Shown here: positions 38,801-48,263 of the stretch, in pieces
Layout of the letters: every line of letters begins with the position of its first letter
Numbering within the stretch: the first letter of the stretch is position 1
Source of the DNA: Banduia mediterranea
GTDB lineage: Bacteria > Pseudomonadota > Gammaproteobacteria > Nevskiales > Nevskiaceae
Assembly: GCF_031846245.1 (NCBI RefSeq)
Contig: NZ_JAVRIC010000001.1
Coordinates: 1 to 64,000, forward strand
DNA: 64,000 nt
Direction: 5' to 3'
The notes under the pieces: generated by a model
What the model saw: only the letters and a program-made list of their open reading frames with translations
The model's database searches: none
Told to the model about the DNA's origin: nothing
Position numbers and translations under genes: made by a program

Positions 38801-39103
38801 ATCGTCAACGACCACACCGAGGCCAAGCGTCTGCTGGACCTTGCCCGCACGGCCTGTCGCGGGTTCCACGAACCCGTGCGGGAAGCCTATCTGCCGTTCA
38901 ACGAAGCGACACAAGACGGCAAGGACATGAAGCGCTACTCCGACCTGCTCGACCAGGCGATCAAGACCATGATCGACGTCAAGGAAGAAAAGGACCTGGA
39001 CAGCCTGTTCACGCCCGGCAAGACCACGGCCCTGACCGGCACCCTCTCCGGCCTTGATGACTTCGAGCTGATCACCTTCATCGTGGTGCAAGCCGTCGCA
39101 TGA
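35813..39103 (+). CDS. SNF2-type helicase with extended N-terminal region (possible PLD-like domain)
   Basis: A 1096-residue protein. Residues about 25-150 (starting VAASCFSMYAYIALKQELE) match, from memory, the N-terminal region of SNF2-related proteins annotated as carrying a PLD-like domain, although no HxK motif is seen. The motor has Walker A in ILADSVGLGKTFTAL (about residue 276), a DESH box in LVVIDESHNFRN (about 363), motif III MLSATPVNN (about 401) and the C-terminal helicase motifs ILIGTDCISEGQNLQ and QRFGRIDRIGS (about 803-845). It is not the usual type III restriction subunit, which is encoded separately downstream. The start is a GTG; an ATGA overlap couples it to the DUF4391 gene. 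It probably remodels DNA or displaces proteins in a defence complex; the substrate is unknown. Confidence 0.85.
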   Translation: MDLIDNINSLLGDDLKRTLQPGAKLKVAASCFSMYAYIALKQELEAIEALEFVFTSPTFVPDQVADKLKKEKREFHIPKAERERSLYGSEFEIQLRNKLTQRAIARECADWIRRKASFRSNKAQAPMQPFAGVRGAEEDTVYMPIPGFTAVDLGYEKGNAVSNIVTRFNEPAHTAMLLNLFDHIWNSPDQLEDVTARLCDHIASVYQENPPERIYFLMLYNIFREFLEDINEDVLPNDRTGYQDTLIWQKLFNFQRDAATGLINKLETYNGCILADSVGLGKTFTALAVIKYYELRNKSVLVLCPKKLADNWQTYKGNLKTNTLFKDRFNYDVLCHTDLSRTRGESLGIALDRVNWSNYDLVVIDESHNFRNNDIYKDKETRYQRLMNQVIRQGVKTKVLMLSATPVNNRFNDLKNQLALAYEGDSETLGGQLRTAKDIDSIFRRAQAAFNAWSVLPAEKRTATAILTALDFDFFELLDSVTIARSRKHIQTFYDTSEIGHFPERRKPLSFHCPLTTRDDVIGFNDIFDRLSLLKLAVYAPISYILPSRLKKYEELYDTEVESGGGKLRQADREKSLQALMTTNLLKRLESSVQAFRLTLKSLRQSHTSALDKIADWRERGVPSTFADTSNAFEDVSEDDDELPLPGDATIGKKIQISLDDMDLPSWEQDLQADLVFINELLREMEKVTPVDDAKLQHLKTQITSKLTSPINPGNRKLLVFTAFADTANYLYDNLAEFLLKAHKVHTGKVTGSDAPKSTLGTIPGSRQTYDFQGLLTLFSPRSKEKVLVYPNEPRELDILIGTDCISEGQNLQDCDYLINYDIHWNPVRIIQRFGRIDRIGSQNASIQLVNYWPDISLDEYINLKERVENRMMIADVTATGDDNVLNAQANDVAYRKEQLRRLQDEVIEMEDVRTGVNITDLGLNDFRMDLLNYIKTHGDLSNIPNGLHAVVPARPDLGLHPGVIFTLRNRNPAVNLNQHNRLHPFYLIYIGADGRIVNDHTEAKRLLDLARTACRGFHEPVREAYLPFNEATQDGKDMKRYSDLLDQAIKTMIDVKEEKDLDSLFTPGKTTALTGTLSGLDDFELITFIVVQAVA

Positions 39104-39765
39104 TCGGCGCCCCGTATAGCTACCCGGCCAAGGCCAGCTTTGGTCGGATCATCCCCAAGAATCGGATTTACGAGCACGGCCGCCTCGGCAAGGCCCTGCG
39201 CGAGCGCATCAAAGCCCAGGTGGACCGCATCACCTGGGCCGCGAAGCTGGCGCCAGAAACCACCAACCTGCCGGAAGCGCAGGGCGTGCAGGAAATCCAG
39301 ATCATTGAACTGACTCAGCGCGACAACGACCTGGATACGTCCGTGCTGTTGGCCATTGACAGGGCGATTCCCAAGCCCACCCTGTTCCACCTGCGCTACC
39401 GGGGACAGGTTCGCATGGCCGCCGCCTACAAGCGGCCGAGCGAGGCGGACCGCAGCAAGTGGGTCATCGGCGAGCACTATCTCGGGGACTGGTACCCTGA
39501 GAACGGGGACCGACAGGCACTGCCGATTGCCCTCGACCTTCAGGGGCTCTACGAACAACTGCTGCGCGGCCTGCTGCCGCACCCCGCGCGGCCGGGCGAG
39601 AGCATCGCCGCGCATCTGGAACGGGTCGAAGCGATCCGTCGCCATGAGCGCGAACGGGCCAGGCTGGATGCCAAGCTCCAGCGGGAAAAGCAGTTCAACC
39701 GCAAGGTCGCGCTCAATGCGCAGCTGCGCACGGTCAACCAACACATCGAGACGCTGACCGCCTGA
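39100..39765 (+). CDS. DUF4391-family protein
   Basis: A 221-residue protein of unknown function, recognised as DUF4391 from its pattern (RIIPKNRIYE, an internal IQIIELTQRDND strand, FHLRYRGQVRMAAAYKRPS) and its regular pairing with helicase and Mod genes. The C-terminal third is a charged coiled coil (RHERERARLDAKLQREKQ and beyond). There is no signal peptide and no catalytic motif was found. Its ATG overlaps the helicase stop, and mod follows 34 nt later, so it is likely a subunit or adaptor of the same complex. Confidence 0.7.
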   Translation: MIGAPYSYPAKASFGRIIPKNRIYEHGRLGKALRERIKAQVDRITWAAKLAPETTNLPEAQGVQEIQIIELTQRDNDLDTSVLLAIDRAIPKPTLFHLRYRGQVRMAAAYKRPSEADRSKWVIGEHYLGDWYPENGDRQALPIALDLQGLYEQLLRGLLPHPARPGESIAAHLERVEAIRRHERERARLDAKLQREKQFNRKVALNAQLRTVNQHIETLTA

Positions 39766-39799
39766 CGGCAAGCCAGCGCTGTGCAACACGGGGAACACG

Positions 39800-41665
39800 A
39801 TGGACAAGCTGAAGATGCACTCGCCGGACCTGACGCAGGACAACATCGCGCGCATTCGCGAGCTGTTTCCGGGGTGCGTGACGGAAGCCGCCGACAAGAA
39901 TGGCAAGCTGCGACTGGCGGTGAACTTCGATCAGTTGCGGCAGGAGCTGAGCGAGCAGGTTGTCGAGGGTCCGCAGGAGCGTTATCAGCTTGATTGGCCG
40001 GGGAAGCGCGAAGCGCTGCTAGCTGCGAACGCGCCAATAGCAAAGACGCTGCGGCCTGTCCGCGATGAGAGCGTTGACTTCGATACCACCAAAAACCTGT
40101 TCATTGAGGGCGACAATCTCGATGCAGTCAAGCTGCTGCAAGAAACCTATCTCGGCAAGGTCAAGATGATCTACATCGACCCGCCGTACAACACAGGGAA
40201 TGACTTCATCTACGAAGATGATTTCGCTGAGGACTCTGGTGAGTATCTACGCCGTTCCAATCAGATTGATGAATCGGGAATTAGGCTGGTAGCCAACACG
40301 ACATCTAATGGTCGATTTCATTCCGATTGGTTGACCATGATTTATCCCCGTCTGCGCCTTGCTCGCAACCTGCTGCGTGATGACGGAGTGATCTTCATCA
40401 GCATCGATGATGAAGAAGTTCACACCTTGCGAAAGGTATGCGACGAGGTCTTCGGGCGCGAAAATTTTGTTGCTCAGTTTGTTTGGAAGGCTAGGCAGTT
40501 TACGGATGCGAGGGCCAAAACCAACGTGTCCACAGACCATGAATACATCATTGCTTACGCTAAGAACAGTGGGTTTTCATTAAAGGGAGTTGGTCGAGAT
40601 GAGTCCAAGTTCTCAAATCCAGACAATGACCCTCGCGGCGACTGGATGAGCCGTAGCATTCTTGGCCTCGCGACCCGCGACCAGCGCCCAAACTTGCATT
40701 ACGAAATTGTTGAGCCTGGAACAGGGCGTGCATTTCCTCCGAGCCCATCCACGGGCTGGCGATACTCGAAGGAAAGAATGAATGAGTTGGCCGTAGAGGG
40801 GCGCATCCTCTTTCCAAAAAACGATGATGGCAGGCCGAGGGAGAAGAAATTTCGTAAAGAAATGAAGTCGGACTTCATCGCTTTTCGGTCCATCATTGAT
40901 GATGTCCACACGGCAGATGGTACGCAGGAGATACGCGCCCTCTTTGGATCAGATCTTTTCCCATTTCCGAAGCCAGTCGCCCTTATCGCAGACCTCGTCA
41001 ATCAGGTTGCAGATGAAGAGGATCTGGTCATGGATTTTTTCAGCGGGTCCGCAACCACGGCCCAGGCCGTAATGCAGGTCAACGCTGGTGACGGTGGAAA
41101 GAGAACATTTGTCATGGTGCAGCTTCCAGCGCCCTGCGATGAGAAATCAGATGCGCACAAGAGTGGCTACAGAACTATTGCCGAGATCGGCAAAGAGCGT
41201 ATCCGTCGTGCTGGCAAAAGAATCCTCGAAGCCCAGTACCACGCAAGTTGGAACAAGGACACCGGCTTCCGCGTCCTGAAGGTGGATGCCTCCAACATGG
41301 CGGACGTGTACTACTCGCCGGACGCTGTAAAGCAGGACCTGCTCGCCGAACAAATCGACAACATCCGCTACGACCGCACCCCTGAAGACCTGCTGTTCCA
41401 AGTACTGCTCGACTGGGGCGTCGATCTTTCGCTGCCGATCCGGCAGGAGAGCATCGCCGGCAAGACGGTGTTCTTCGTGGATGACAACGCGCTTGCCGCC
41501 TGCTTTGATCCTGGCGTGGATGAGGCCTTCGTCAAGACGCTGGCCGGCTACAAGCCGCTGCGCGTGGTGTTCCGGGATTCGGGCTTCGCAAGCGATAGCG
41601 TGAAGATCAACGTGGAGCAGCTGTTCAAGCTGCTGTCGCCGGGCACGGAAGTGAAGTGCGTCTGA
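39800..41665 (+). CDS. mod: Type III restriction-modification methyltransferase (Mod)
   Basis: A 621-residue adenine-specific DNA methyltransferase of the beta class, in which the catalytic motif IV (IDPPYNTGNDF, about residue 127) comes before the AdoMet-binding motif I (MDFFSGSATTAQA, about residue 411). The long stretch between (roughly 180-400) should hold target recognition. Its DNA is markedly poorer in GC (42 % and 47 % in two 60-nt lines counted at 40561 and 40801, against 65 % at 41521), so that part may have been exchanged. The C-terminus returns to high GC. The subunit normally works with Res, encoded two genes downstream. Confidence 0.93.
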   Translation: MDKLKMHSPDLTQDNIARIRELFPGCVTEAADKNGKLRLAVNFDQLRQELSEQVVEGPQERYQLDWPGKREALLAANAPIAKTLRPVRDESVDFDTTKNLFIEGDNLDAVKLLQETYLGKVKMIYIDPPYNTGNDFIYEDDFAEDSGEYLRRSNQIDESGIRLVANTTSNGRFHSDWLTMIYPRLRLARNLLRDDGVIFISIDDEEVHTLRKVCDEVFGRENFVAQFVWKARQFTDARAKTNVSTDHEYIIAYAKNSGFSLKGVGRDESKFSNPDNDPRGDWMSRSILGLATRDQRPNLHYEIVEPGTGRAFPPSPSTGWRYSKERMNELAVEGRILFPKNDDGRPREKKFRKEMKSDFIAFRSIIDDVHTADGTQEIRALFGSDLFPFPKPVALIADLVNQVADEEDLVMDFFSGSATTAQAVMQVNAGDGGKRTFVMVQLPAPCDEKSDAHKSGYRTIAEIGKERIRRAGKRILEAQYHASWNKDTGFRVLKVDASNMADVYYSPDAVKQDLLAEQIDNIRYDRTPEDLLFQVLLDWGVDLSLPIRQESIAGKTVFFVDDNALAACFDPGVDEAFVKTLAGYKPLRVVFRDSGFASDSVKINVEQLFKLLSPGTEVKCV

Positions 41666-41679
41666 CCCGGTAACCCGCC

Positions 41680-42804
41680 ATGCCAACCCACACCCCTTAC
41701 GAACCCGACGTCTTGCCGCTCACCGCGCTGGACTGGCGGCGACTGTTGCCACTGGTGGGCCAGGCCAACGCGGCGCTGGCGCGCTATGACGGGCTGCTGC
41801 AGGGCATCCCCAATCCGGCGGTGATGCTTTCGCCGCTGACCACGCAGGAGGCGGTGCTGTCGTCCAGGATCGAAGGCACCCAGGCCACCGTAGACGAGGT
41901 GCTGGAGCAGGAGGCCGGGTTGCTGAAGGAAGGCTCGAAGTTCCAGGACATCCAGGAGATCTCCAACTACCGCGCGGCGCTGTATGCCGCGCGCGAGCAG
42001 TTGAAGGATTATCCGATACGGCTGGCCTTCGTGCGCGAGCTGCACCGCATTCTGATGAGCAGCGTGCGCGGGCAGGACAAGACACCCGGCGAGTTCCGCA
42101 AGGACCAGAACTGGATCGGCAAACACGGTTGCCCCATCGAGCAGGCCAGCTTCGTGCCGCCCAACCCGGTGCAACTGCCCGACCACCTGCAGGCCTGGGA
42201 ACGCTATCTGGACAGCGACGATGCCGATTTCCTGCTGCAGACGGCCGTGGTGCACGCCCAGTTCGAGCTGCTGCACCCCTTCAAGGACGGCAACGGGCGC
42301 ATCGGGCGCATCCTGATCCCGCTGTTCCTGTTCCAGAAGCGTGCGTTGTCACAGCCGATGTTCTACCTGTCGGAATACCTGGAGGCGCACCGCGAGGACT
42401 ACTACGAACGGCTGAAGGCGATCTCGGCCGATGGCGACTGGGACGGCTGGATCGCGTTCTTCCTGCAGGCCATCGTGGCGCAGGCAGGCACCAACAGTGC
42501 CCGGGTGACGGCCATACAGGCGCTGTACGAGGAGATGAAGTTGGCCATTCAGGAGGCCACGCATTCGCAGTACACCGTGCATGTGCTGGACGCGATCTTC
42601 AGCAAGCCCATCTTCCGTTCGTCGGACTTGACCGCGCAGCTGAAGCGCGATTTCGGCATCCACGAGAAGACGACGCCCGGCCTGCTGCGGCAGATGCGCG
42701 ACGCCGGCATCCTGCGGGAACTGCAGGCCGGCAGCGGCCGCCGCCCGGCCACACTGTGCTTTCCGCGCCTGATCAACCTGGCCGAAGGCCGCGAGGTGCT
42801 TTGA
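41680..42804 (+). CDS. Fic-domain AMPylase/transferase with N-terminal inhibitory helix
   Basis: A 374-residue Fic protein. The complete catalytic motif HPFKDGNGRIGR (about residues 200-211) predicts nucleotide transfer to a target protein. An N-terminal inhibitory motif SSRIEG (about 61-66) matches the [S/T]xxxE[G/N] brake of self-inhibited Fic proteins. The C-terminal winged-helix-like part (SDLTAQLKRDFGIHEKT) may bind DNA. It sits between mod and res, 14 nt after mod, and shares their strand. A toxin or regulator role in the island is inferred; a house-keeping role is possible. Confidence 0.88.
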   Translation: MPTHTPYEPDVLPLTALDWRRLLPLVGQANAALARYDGLLQGIPNPAVMLSPLTTQEAVLSSRIEGTQATVDEVLEQEAGLLKEGSKFQDIQEISNYRAALYAAREQLKDYPIRLAFVRELHRILMSSVRGQDKTPGEFRKDQNWIGKHGCPIEQASFVPPNPVQLPDHLQAWERYLDSDDADFLLQTAVVHAQFELLHPFKDGNGRIGRILIPLFLFQKRALSQPMFYLSEYLEAHREDYYERLKAISADGDWDGWIAFFLQAIVAQAGTNSARVTAIQALYEEMKLAIQEATHSQYTVHVLDAIFSKPIFRSSDLTAQLKRDFGIHEKTTPGLLRQMRDAGILRELQAGSGRRPATLCFPRLINLAEGREVL

Positions 42805-43050
42805 GATGCTTGTGGAGCGCCTGAGCGCGACTAGCAGGCTTGTGGTGTCCATTTTTTGTTTTGGACTCCGCAAAACCGTTTGTGGCGTTCCCAGGCTCCG
42901 CAAGTTGTCCGCGGCTTGCAGAAACGGCCGAACCGAAGTCGGCCGCCGCGCGCGCGGAGAGCCACGACAAATCAATGGCTTAGGCTTTTCTGCAGGTCAA
43001 ACACCGCAGGAAGCTTGTAGAAAGGGTAAAGAAAGCGAGCGCAGATTCGA

Positions 43051-46000
43051 ATGAAACTCAAGTTCAAGGTCCAGCCGTACCAGACGGCTGCGGTTGAGGC
43101 GGTGCGGGATTGCTTCACCGGACAGCCGCCGGCCGCCCCGGTGCGCTACCGCATCGATCCGGGCAGCGCACCAGCATCCGAGCCGGCACCCCGGCAGGTG
43201 GGCATGTTCGGCGACGAGCCGCCCCCGGTCGATGCGGGTTTTCGCAATGCTGATGTGATGCTCAGCGCCGCGCAGCTGCTGGAGAACATCCAGACGGTCC
43301 AGCGGCATCAGAACCTGCCGCAGTCTGCCGCGATGGTCGTCGACAAGAAGACCGGCTGCGCGATCAATCTCGATATCGAGATGGAAACCGGCACGGGCAA
43401 GACGTACTGCTACCTGAAGTCGATGTTCGAGCTGAACCGCTGCTACGGCTGGAGCAAGTTCATCGTGGTGGTGCCGAGCATCGCGATCCGCGAGGGCGTC
43501 TTCAAGTCCCTGGAGATCACGGCCGACCACTTCCTGCGGGAGTACGGCAAGAAGGCACGGGCCTTCATCTACAACTCGAAGCAGTTGCACGAGCTGGAAA
43601 GCTTTTCGTCTGACGCCGGCATCAACGTGATGGTCATCAATGTCCAGGCGTTCAATTCCACTGCCAAAGACAATCGACGCATCTACGAGGAGCTGGATGA
43701 CTTCCAGTCGCGCCGGCCCATCGACGTGATCAAGGCCAACCGGCCGATCCTGATCCTGGACGAGCCGCAAAAGATGGAAGGCGAGAAGACGCTGAAGTCA
43801 CTCAGCGAGTTCAAGCCGCTGATGATCATGCGCTACTCCGCCACGCACAAGACCGAGTACAACAAGATCCATCGGCTGGACGCGCTGGACGCCTACAACC
43901 AGAAGCTGGTGAAGAAGATCAGTGTGCGCGGCATCACGGTGAAGGGCCTGACGGGCACCAATGCCTATCTGTACCTGGAAGGTATCGAGACCTCGCCGAG
44001 CAAGCCGCCGATCGCGCGCACCGAGCTGGAGATCAAGCAGGGCAACGGCATCAAGCGGGTGATGCGCAAGCTGGGGCGCAACGACAACCTGTTTGACCTG
44101 TCCGGCGGCCTGGATCAGTACAAGGGTTTCGTCGTCTCCGACATCGATGCGCGCACCAACACGCTCAGCTTCTCCAACGGCAAGGAGGTGAGCGCGGGAG
44201 AAGCCACGGGCAACGTGGACGAGGCGGCGATGCGGCGGATTCAGATCCGTGAGGCCATCCGCGCACATCTGGAGAAGGAGCAGACGCTGTTCCCGCAGGG
44301 CGTGAAGGTGCTCACGCTGTTCTTCATCGACGAGGTCGCGAAGTACCGCCAGTACGACGCCAGCGACGAAGTGCCGGGCGAGTACGCGCGGATCTTCGAG
44401 GAGGAGTACGCGAGCCAGCTCAACGAGCTGAAGACCCTGCTGGAGCCGGAGTACACCGCCTACCTGAACGGCATCGCGGCCCAGAACACCCACGCCGGCT
44501 ACTTCTCGATCGACCGGAAAACCAAACGGCTGGTGGACCCTGCCACGGGCCGAAGGTCCACAGAGACGGACGACGTCGATGCCTACGACCTGATCCTGAA
44601 GGACAAGGAGCGCCTGCTGTCGCTGACCGAGCCGGTGCGCTTCATCTTCTCCCACTCCGCGCTGCGCGAAGGCTGGGACAACCCCAACGTTTTCGTGATC
44701 TGCGCGCTCAAGCACAGCGACAACACCATCTCACGGCGGCAGGAGGTGGGGCGCGGCCTGCGTCTATCGGTGAACCAGAATGGTGACCGTATGGACAATC
44801 CCATCACGGTTCACGAGATCAACGAACTGACGGTGGTGGCCAGCGAGAGCTACAGGGATTTTGTGAATGCGTTGCAAAAGGACATCAGCAACTCGCTCTC
44901 CGCGCGGCCGCGTATTGCTGACGAGGCGTACTTCACCGGCAAGGTACTGAAGACGAGCACAGGTGATTTGGAAGTAACGCCGCTGATCGCCAAGCAGATC
45001 TATCGCTACCTCGCGAAGAACGACTATACCGACGACTACGACAAGATCACGGATGCCTATCACACCGCCAAGAAGGAAGATCAGCTGGTTGAGCTTCCTC
45101 CCGAGTTACAGCCCTACACGGAGCAGGTATTCGCCCTGATCGATAGCGTCTTCAGCGAGGCTCAGCTGCCGACGATTGGCGATGACCGAATGGCGAAGAC
45201 CAATGCACTCAACAAGAACTTCGAGAAGCAGGAGTTCCAGGCACTCTGGGGCAAGATCAACCAAAAGGCGGCCTATACCGTTCACTTCGATACCGATGAG
45301 CTGATCAAGAAGTGCGTGCAGGCTCTGGACAATGAGCTGAGAGTCACTCCGATGAAGTACTTGATCGAGCGCGGAACGCAGATCGACAAGGCGAAGCACG
45401 AGGACCTACAGGCCGGCTCGGCGTTCCGGGTTCTCGAAACCACGCGTGAGGAGTATCAGCATTCCGTGCACTCGGCAGTGAGGTACGACCTGATCGGCAA
45501 GCTCGCGGAGGCCACCCAGCTTACCCGACGCACCATCGCCAGCATCCTGACCGGGATCAACGAGGTTGTATTCGGACAGTTCCGGACCAACCCTGAGGAT
45601 TTCATCGCGAAAGCGGCCATGCTGATCGGCGAACAGAAGGCGACCGCCATCGTCGAGCACATTGCGTACGACCCCGTCGATGAGCGGTATAACTCGGACA
45701 TCTTCACAACAGAGAAGCCACGAGACGACCTCAGCAAGGCGTTTGAGGCCAGGCGTCACGTCTACGACTACGTATTTACCGACTCCAAGAACGAACGCCG
45801 TTTCGTCGAGGAGTTGGACGCGAGCGCCGAGGTCGTGGTCTACGCCAAAATGCCGAAGGGCTTCTTCATCCCGACGCCGGTCGGCAACTACAACCCTGAC
45901 TGGGCCATCGCGTTCCAGGCGGGCAAGGTGAAGCACATCTATTTCGTGGCCGAGACCAAGGGCTCGATGTCATCCTTGGATCTGCGAGCGATCGAGCAAT

Positions 46001-46104
46001 CGAAGATCGACTGCGCGAGGAAGTTTTTCGCCAGGATCACGTCCGACCAAGTTCGTTACGACGTCGTTGATAGCTACGGTAAGTTAATGGATTTGGTTGG
46101 TTGA
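43051..46104 (+). CDS. res: Type III restriction enzyme subunit (Res), helicase and nuclease
   Basis: A 1017-residue restriction subunit. Walker A is [12 protein letters not shown] (about residues 111-122), the DEAD-like box [10 protein letters not shown] (about 237), motif [12 protein letters not shown]-type ([12 protein letters not shown]). The C-terminal PD-(D/E)xK nuclease reads [11 protein letters not shown] and FVAETKG (about 949-972). Together with Mod it is predicted to cut DNA lacking its methyl mark after ATP-dependent translocation. A 246-nt gap without a gene precedes it, so it may have its own promoter. Confidence 0.93.
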   Translation: MKLKFKVQPYQTAAVEAVRDCFTGQPPAAPVRYRIDPGSAPASEPAPRQVGMFGDEPPPVDAGFRNADVMLSAAQLLENIQTVQRHQNLPQSAAMVVDKKTGCAINLDIEMETGTGKTYCYLKSMFELNRCYGWSKFIVVVPSIAIREGVFKSLEITADHFLREYGKKARAFIYNSKQLHELESFSSDAGINVMVINVQAFNSTAKDNRRIYEELDDFQSRRPIDVIKANRPILILDEPQKMEGEKTLKSLSEFKPLMIMRYSATHKTEYNKIHRLDALDAYNQKLVKKISVRGITVKGLTGTNAYLYLEGIETSPSKPPIARTELEIKQGNGIKRVMRKLGRNDNLFDLSGGLDQYKGFVVSDIDARTNTLSFSNGKEVSAGEATGNVDEAAMRRIQIREAIRAHLEKEQTLFPQGVKVLTLFFIDEVAKYRQYDASDEVPGEYARIFEEEYASQLNELKTLLEPEYTAYLNGIAAQNTHAGYFSIDRKTKRLVDPATGRRSTETDDVDAYDLILKDKERLLSLTEPVRFIFSHSALREGWDNPNVFVICALKHSDNTISRRQEVGRGLRLSVNQNGDRMDNPITVHEINELTVVASESYRDFVNALQKDISNSLSARPRIADEAYFTGKVLKTSTGDLEVTPLIAKQIYRYLAKNDYTDDYDKITDAYHTAKKEDQLVELPPELQPYTEQVFALIDSVFSEAQLPTIGDDRMAKTNALNKNFEKQEFQALWGKINQKAAYTVHFDTDELIKKCVQALDNELRVTPMKYLIERGTQIDKAKHEDLQAGSAFRVLETTREEYQHSVHSAVRYDLIGKLAEATQLTRRTIASILTGINEVVFGQFRTNPEDFIAKAAMLIGEQKATAIVEHIAYDPVDERYNSDIFTTEKPRDDLSKAFEARRHVYDYVFTDSKNERRFVEELDASAEVVVYAKMPKGFFIPTPVGNYNPDWAIAFQAGKVKHIYFVAETKGSMSSLDLRAIEQSKIDCARKFFARITSDQVRYDVVDSYGKLMDLVG

Positions 46105-46375
46105 TAGCATCTAAAGCTGCGGCAAGGTTCGCCCTATTTGTTTGATGCTAGACCGTCGTCATCGGCCGGCGAACAGAAGGTCTCTGACATTTGTGTCCAC
46201 TTTTGGGTGGTGCTCCTTTCAGATTCGCGCAATGTCAAGATATTCAAGCAGTCTTCAATAGTTTCTTCATCGAGAGGCTTGGACGAATACGCGCTCAAGG
46301 ACAGAGCGGCCGATTGGCGTCTTCAGATCGCTGCGCTATGGTGCGGCTCAGTCCCGATCATGAAATCCGCCTCCA

Positions 46376-46840
46376 ATGAACGCCCTGCCCGGCGCACGAG
46401 AAATTACGCAATTCCTGCATCAAAGCATCCCGCTGACCGCGGCTGCGCAACTCGATGTCCTGGAATTTTCGATCACGCGCGTCCGTATCGCGGCGCCGCT
46501 GGCGCCCAATCGAAACCACCATCAAACGGCCTTTGGCGGCAGCCAGGCAATGGTCGGTGTGGTCAGCGGCTGGACGCAGGCGCACGCACTCGTATTGCAG
46601 TCCGGTGTGTCGGTGACGTTGGTGGTGCAACACAGCGCCATGGATTTTCACGCGCCGGCACGTGCTGACTTCGAAGCGCTCAGCAGTTTGCTCGATTCGG
46701 AGGCGCAGGCCTTCGTCGAGACCTTGCGGCAGGGCCGGAAAGCCCGCATCGAGATTCACACCGAGATTCGACAGGCGGGCCGTCGCGTGTCGGGCCATGT
46801 CGGCCGTTATGTCGCCCTACCCGAGGAGCAAGCCACATGA
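46376..46840 (+). CDS. Thioesterase-like protein (YiiD C-terminal type)
   Basis: A 154-residue hot-dog-fold protein: LTAAAQLDVLEFSITRVRI, then PLAPNRNHHQTAFGGSQA, the signature of the YiiD C-terminal domain, thought to be a thioesterase. It marks the end of the accessory island, with core genes following. Its stop overlaps the next start (ATGA), so it is coupled to the NUDIX gene. The substrate is unknown. Confidence 0.8.
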   Translation: MNALPGAREITQFLHQSIPLTAAAQLDVLEFSITRVRIAAPLAPNRNHHQTAFGGSQAMVGVVSGWTQAHALVLQSGVSVTLVVQHSAMDFHAPARADFEALSSLLDSEAQAFVETLRQGRKARIEIHTEIRQAGRRVSGHVGRYVALPEEQAT

Positions 46841-47361
46841 AAACGCCCCGATTCTGTCTCGATTGTGCAGCGCCGCTGGTCGCGGCGGAGCAAGGTGGGA
46901 TGACGCGCCTGGCCTGCTCGGCGCCGGACTGCGCTTACGTGCACTGGGACAATCCGACGCCGGTGGTCGCCGCCGTGGTCGAGTATCGCGGCAAGATCGT
47001 GCTGGCCCGCAACAAGGCCTGGCCCGGCCCCTTCTTTGCGCTGATTACCGGTTTTCTCGAAAAGAACGAAGTGCCGCATGAAGCGGTGCTGCGCGAAGTC
47101 GAGGAAGAATTGGGATTGCACGGCGAAGTCGCAAGCTTCATCGGCCACTACGGTTTCGAACGCATGAACCAGCTGATCATCGCCTATCACGTGCGTGCCG
47201 AAGGCGAGATCGTGCTCGGCGAGGAACTGGCCGAATACCGGCTCGAGAACCATGCGGACATCGTGCCCTGGCCGGCCGCGACGGGTCTGGCGCTCTACGA
47301 CTGGCTCAAGGCGCAGGGACACGAACCGCCGACGCCGCGCTGGACGGTGCGGCCCGAATGA
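46837..47361 (+). CDS. NUDIX hydrolase with N-terminal zinc ribbon
   Basis: A 174-residue hydrolase. The N-terminal Cys pairs (CLDCA and CSAPDC) form a zinc ribbon like that of NudC-type NADH pyrophosphatases. The Nudix box is GFLEKNEVPHEAVLREVEEE followed by LGL. The substrate class (dinucleotide or NADH-like) is inferred from the ribbon. It ends 4 nt from the convergent phosphatase gene. Confidence 0.88.
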   Translation: MKTPRFCLDCAAPLVAAEQGGMTRLACSAPDCAYVHWDNPTPVVAAVVEYRGKIVLARNKAWPGPFFALITGFLEKNEVPHEAVLREVEEELGLHGEVASFIGHYGFERMNQLIIAYHVRAEGEIVLGEELAEYRLENHADIVPWPAATGLALYDWLKAQGHEPPTPRWTVRPE

Positions 47362-47365
47362 GCCC

Positions 47366-48172
47366 TCATCCGGAGGTGTAGGCCAGCGCCTCCAGCAGCA
47401 TCGGATGCAGCGCCGGGACCGCCGCCAGCAGATTGCGCGTGTCCAGATTCACTTCGCCGCCGTCGAGTTCGCTGACCACGGCGCCGGCCTCGCGCAGGAT
47501 CACCGTCAGCGCGGCGATGTCGAGGATGTTCAGATCCGATTCGAGCACGGCATCGAGCTTGCCGTCCGCGAGCCAATGGTAGTGCAGGAAATCGCCATAG
47601 CCGCGAATGCGGTGCAGGCGCGGAATCAGCTCGCCGAAACGCATCCAGGCCGGTGACTGCGCCAGGGACTTGAGGTTGCCGGTGGACAGCGTCGCTCGGT
47701 CGAGGCGGTCCACCTTGCTGACCGCAAGCGGACGCGGCGTCTCGTCGTCACGCGCGAACCAGGCGCCCTCACCGCGAGCGGCCCACAGACGTTCGGTGCC
47801 GTACCAGCACGGCGCGCTGGAGACGCCGACGATCAGATCGCCGCGCTGCATCAGCGCGATCTGTGTCGAAAACACCGGATAGCGACGCACGAAGGATTTG
47901 GTGCCGTCGATTGGATCGATCAGCCACAGAAAATCCGCATCGGCATTCTCGCGTCCGAATTCCTCGCCGAAGAATCCGTGCTCGGGAAAGCGCGTCTGCA
48001 AGACCTGCTTGATCGCCTTCTCCGCGTTTTCATCCACTTCCGTGACCGGACTGGCGTCCTGCTTGTAGCGCACGTCGAAGGGCTGGGCATAGGCCGTACG
48101 AATGACCTGAGCCGCCGCGTCGGCGGCTTCCAGCGCGGCCTGCAGGTAAGGGTTCGACGTGGCGTTCGACAT
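47366..48172 (-). CDS. Inositol monophosphatase-family phosphatase, possibly histidinol-phosphatase HisN
   Basis: A 268-residue metal-dependent phosphatase. Motifs EEFG, the DPIDGTKSFVRRYPVFS box and LNILDIAALTVILREAGA are the three metal-binding motifs of the family. The sequence FVRRYPVF after DGT favours the HisN (histidinol-phosphatase) subfamily over true inositol monophosphatases. Start is the ATG at 48172; 10 upstream residues are dispensable. Confidence 0.85.
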   Translation of the reverse strand: MSNATSNPYLQAALEAADAAAQVIRTAYAQPFDVRYKQDASPVTEVDENAEKAIKQVLQTRFPEHGFFGEEFGRENADADFLWLIDPIDGTKSFVRRYPVFSTQIALMQRGDLIVGVSSAPCWYGTERLWAARGEGAWFARDDETPRPLAVSKVDRLDRATLSTGNLKSLAQSPAWMRFGELIPRLHRIRGYGDFLHYHWLADGKLDAVLESDLNILDIAALTVILREAGAVVSELDGGEVNLDTRNLLAAVPALHPMLLEALAYTSG

Positions 48173-48263
48173 GGACAAGACAATGTGAAAAACGGGGCGC
48201 AAAGCATACCCGAAGCCCGCCGCCGGACTGTGGCCGGGCGGTACGGTGAATTACACTGCGGCG

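Noticed and set aside
42805-43050. Short open frame in the gap between fic and res
   Set aside because: No ribosome site, no recognisable sequence, and low-complexity translation; treated as untranslated spacer.
46105-46150. TAGCATC/GATGCTA inverted repeat after res as a terminator
   Set aside because: The arms are 32 nt apart and no T-run follows.
45627-46180. 14-nt repeat CGGCGAACAGAAGG at 45627-45640 and 46167-46180 as an island attachment site
   Set aside because: Both copies lie at the same end of the island, one inside res; no matching copy was found on the mnmE side.
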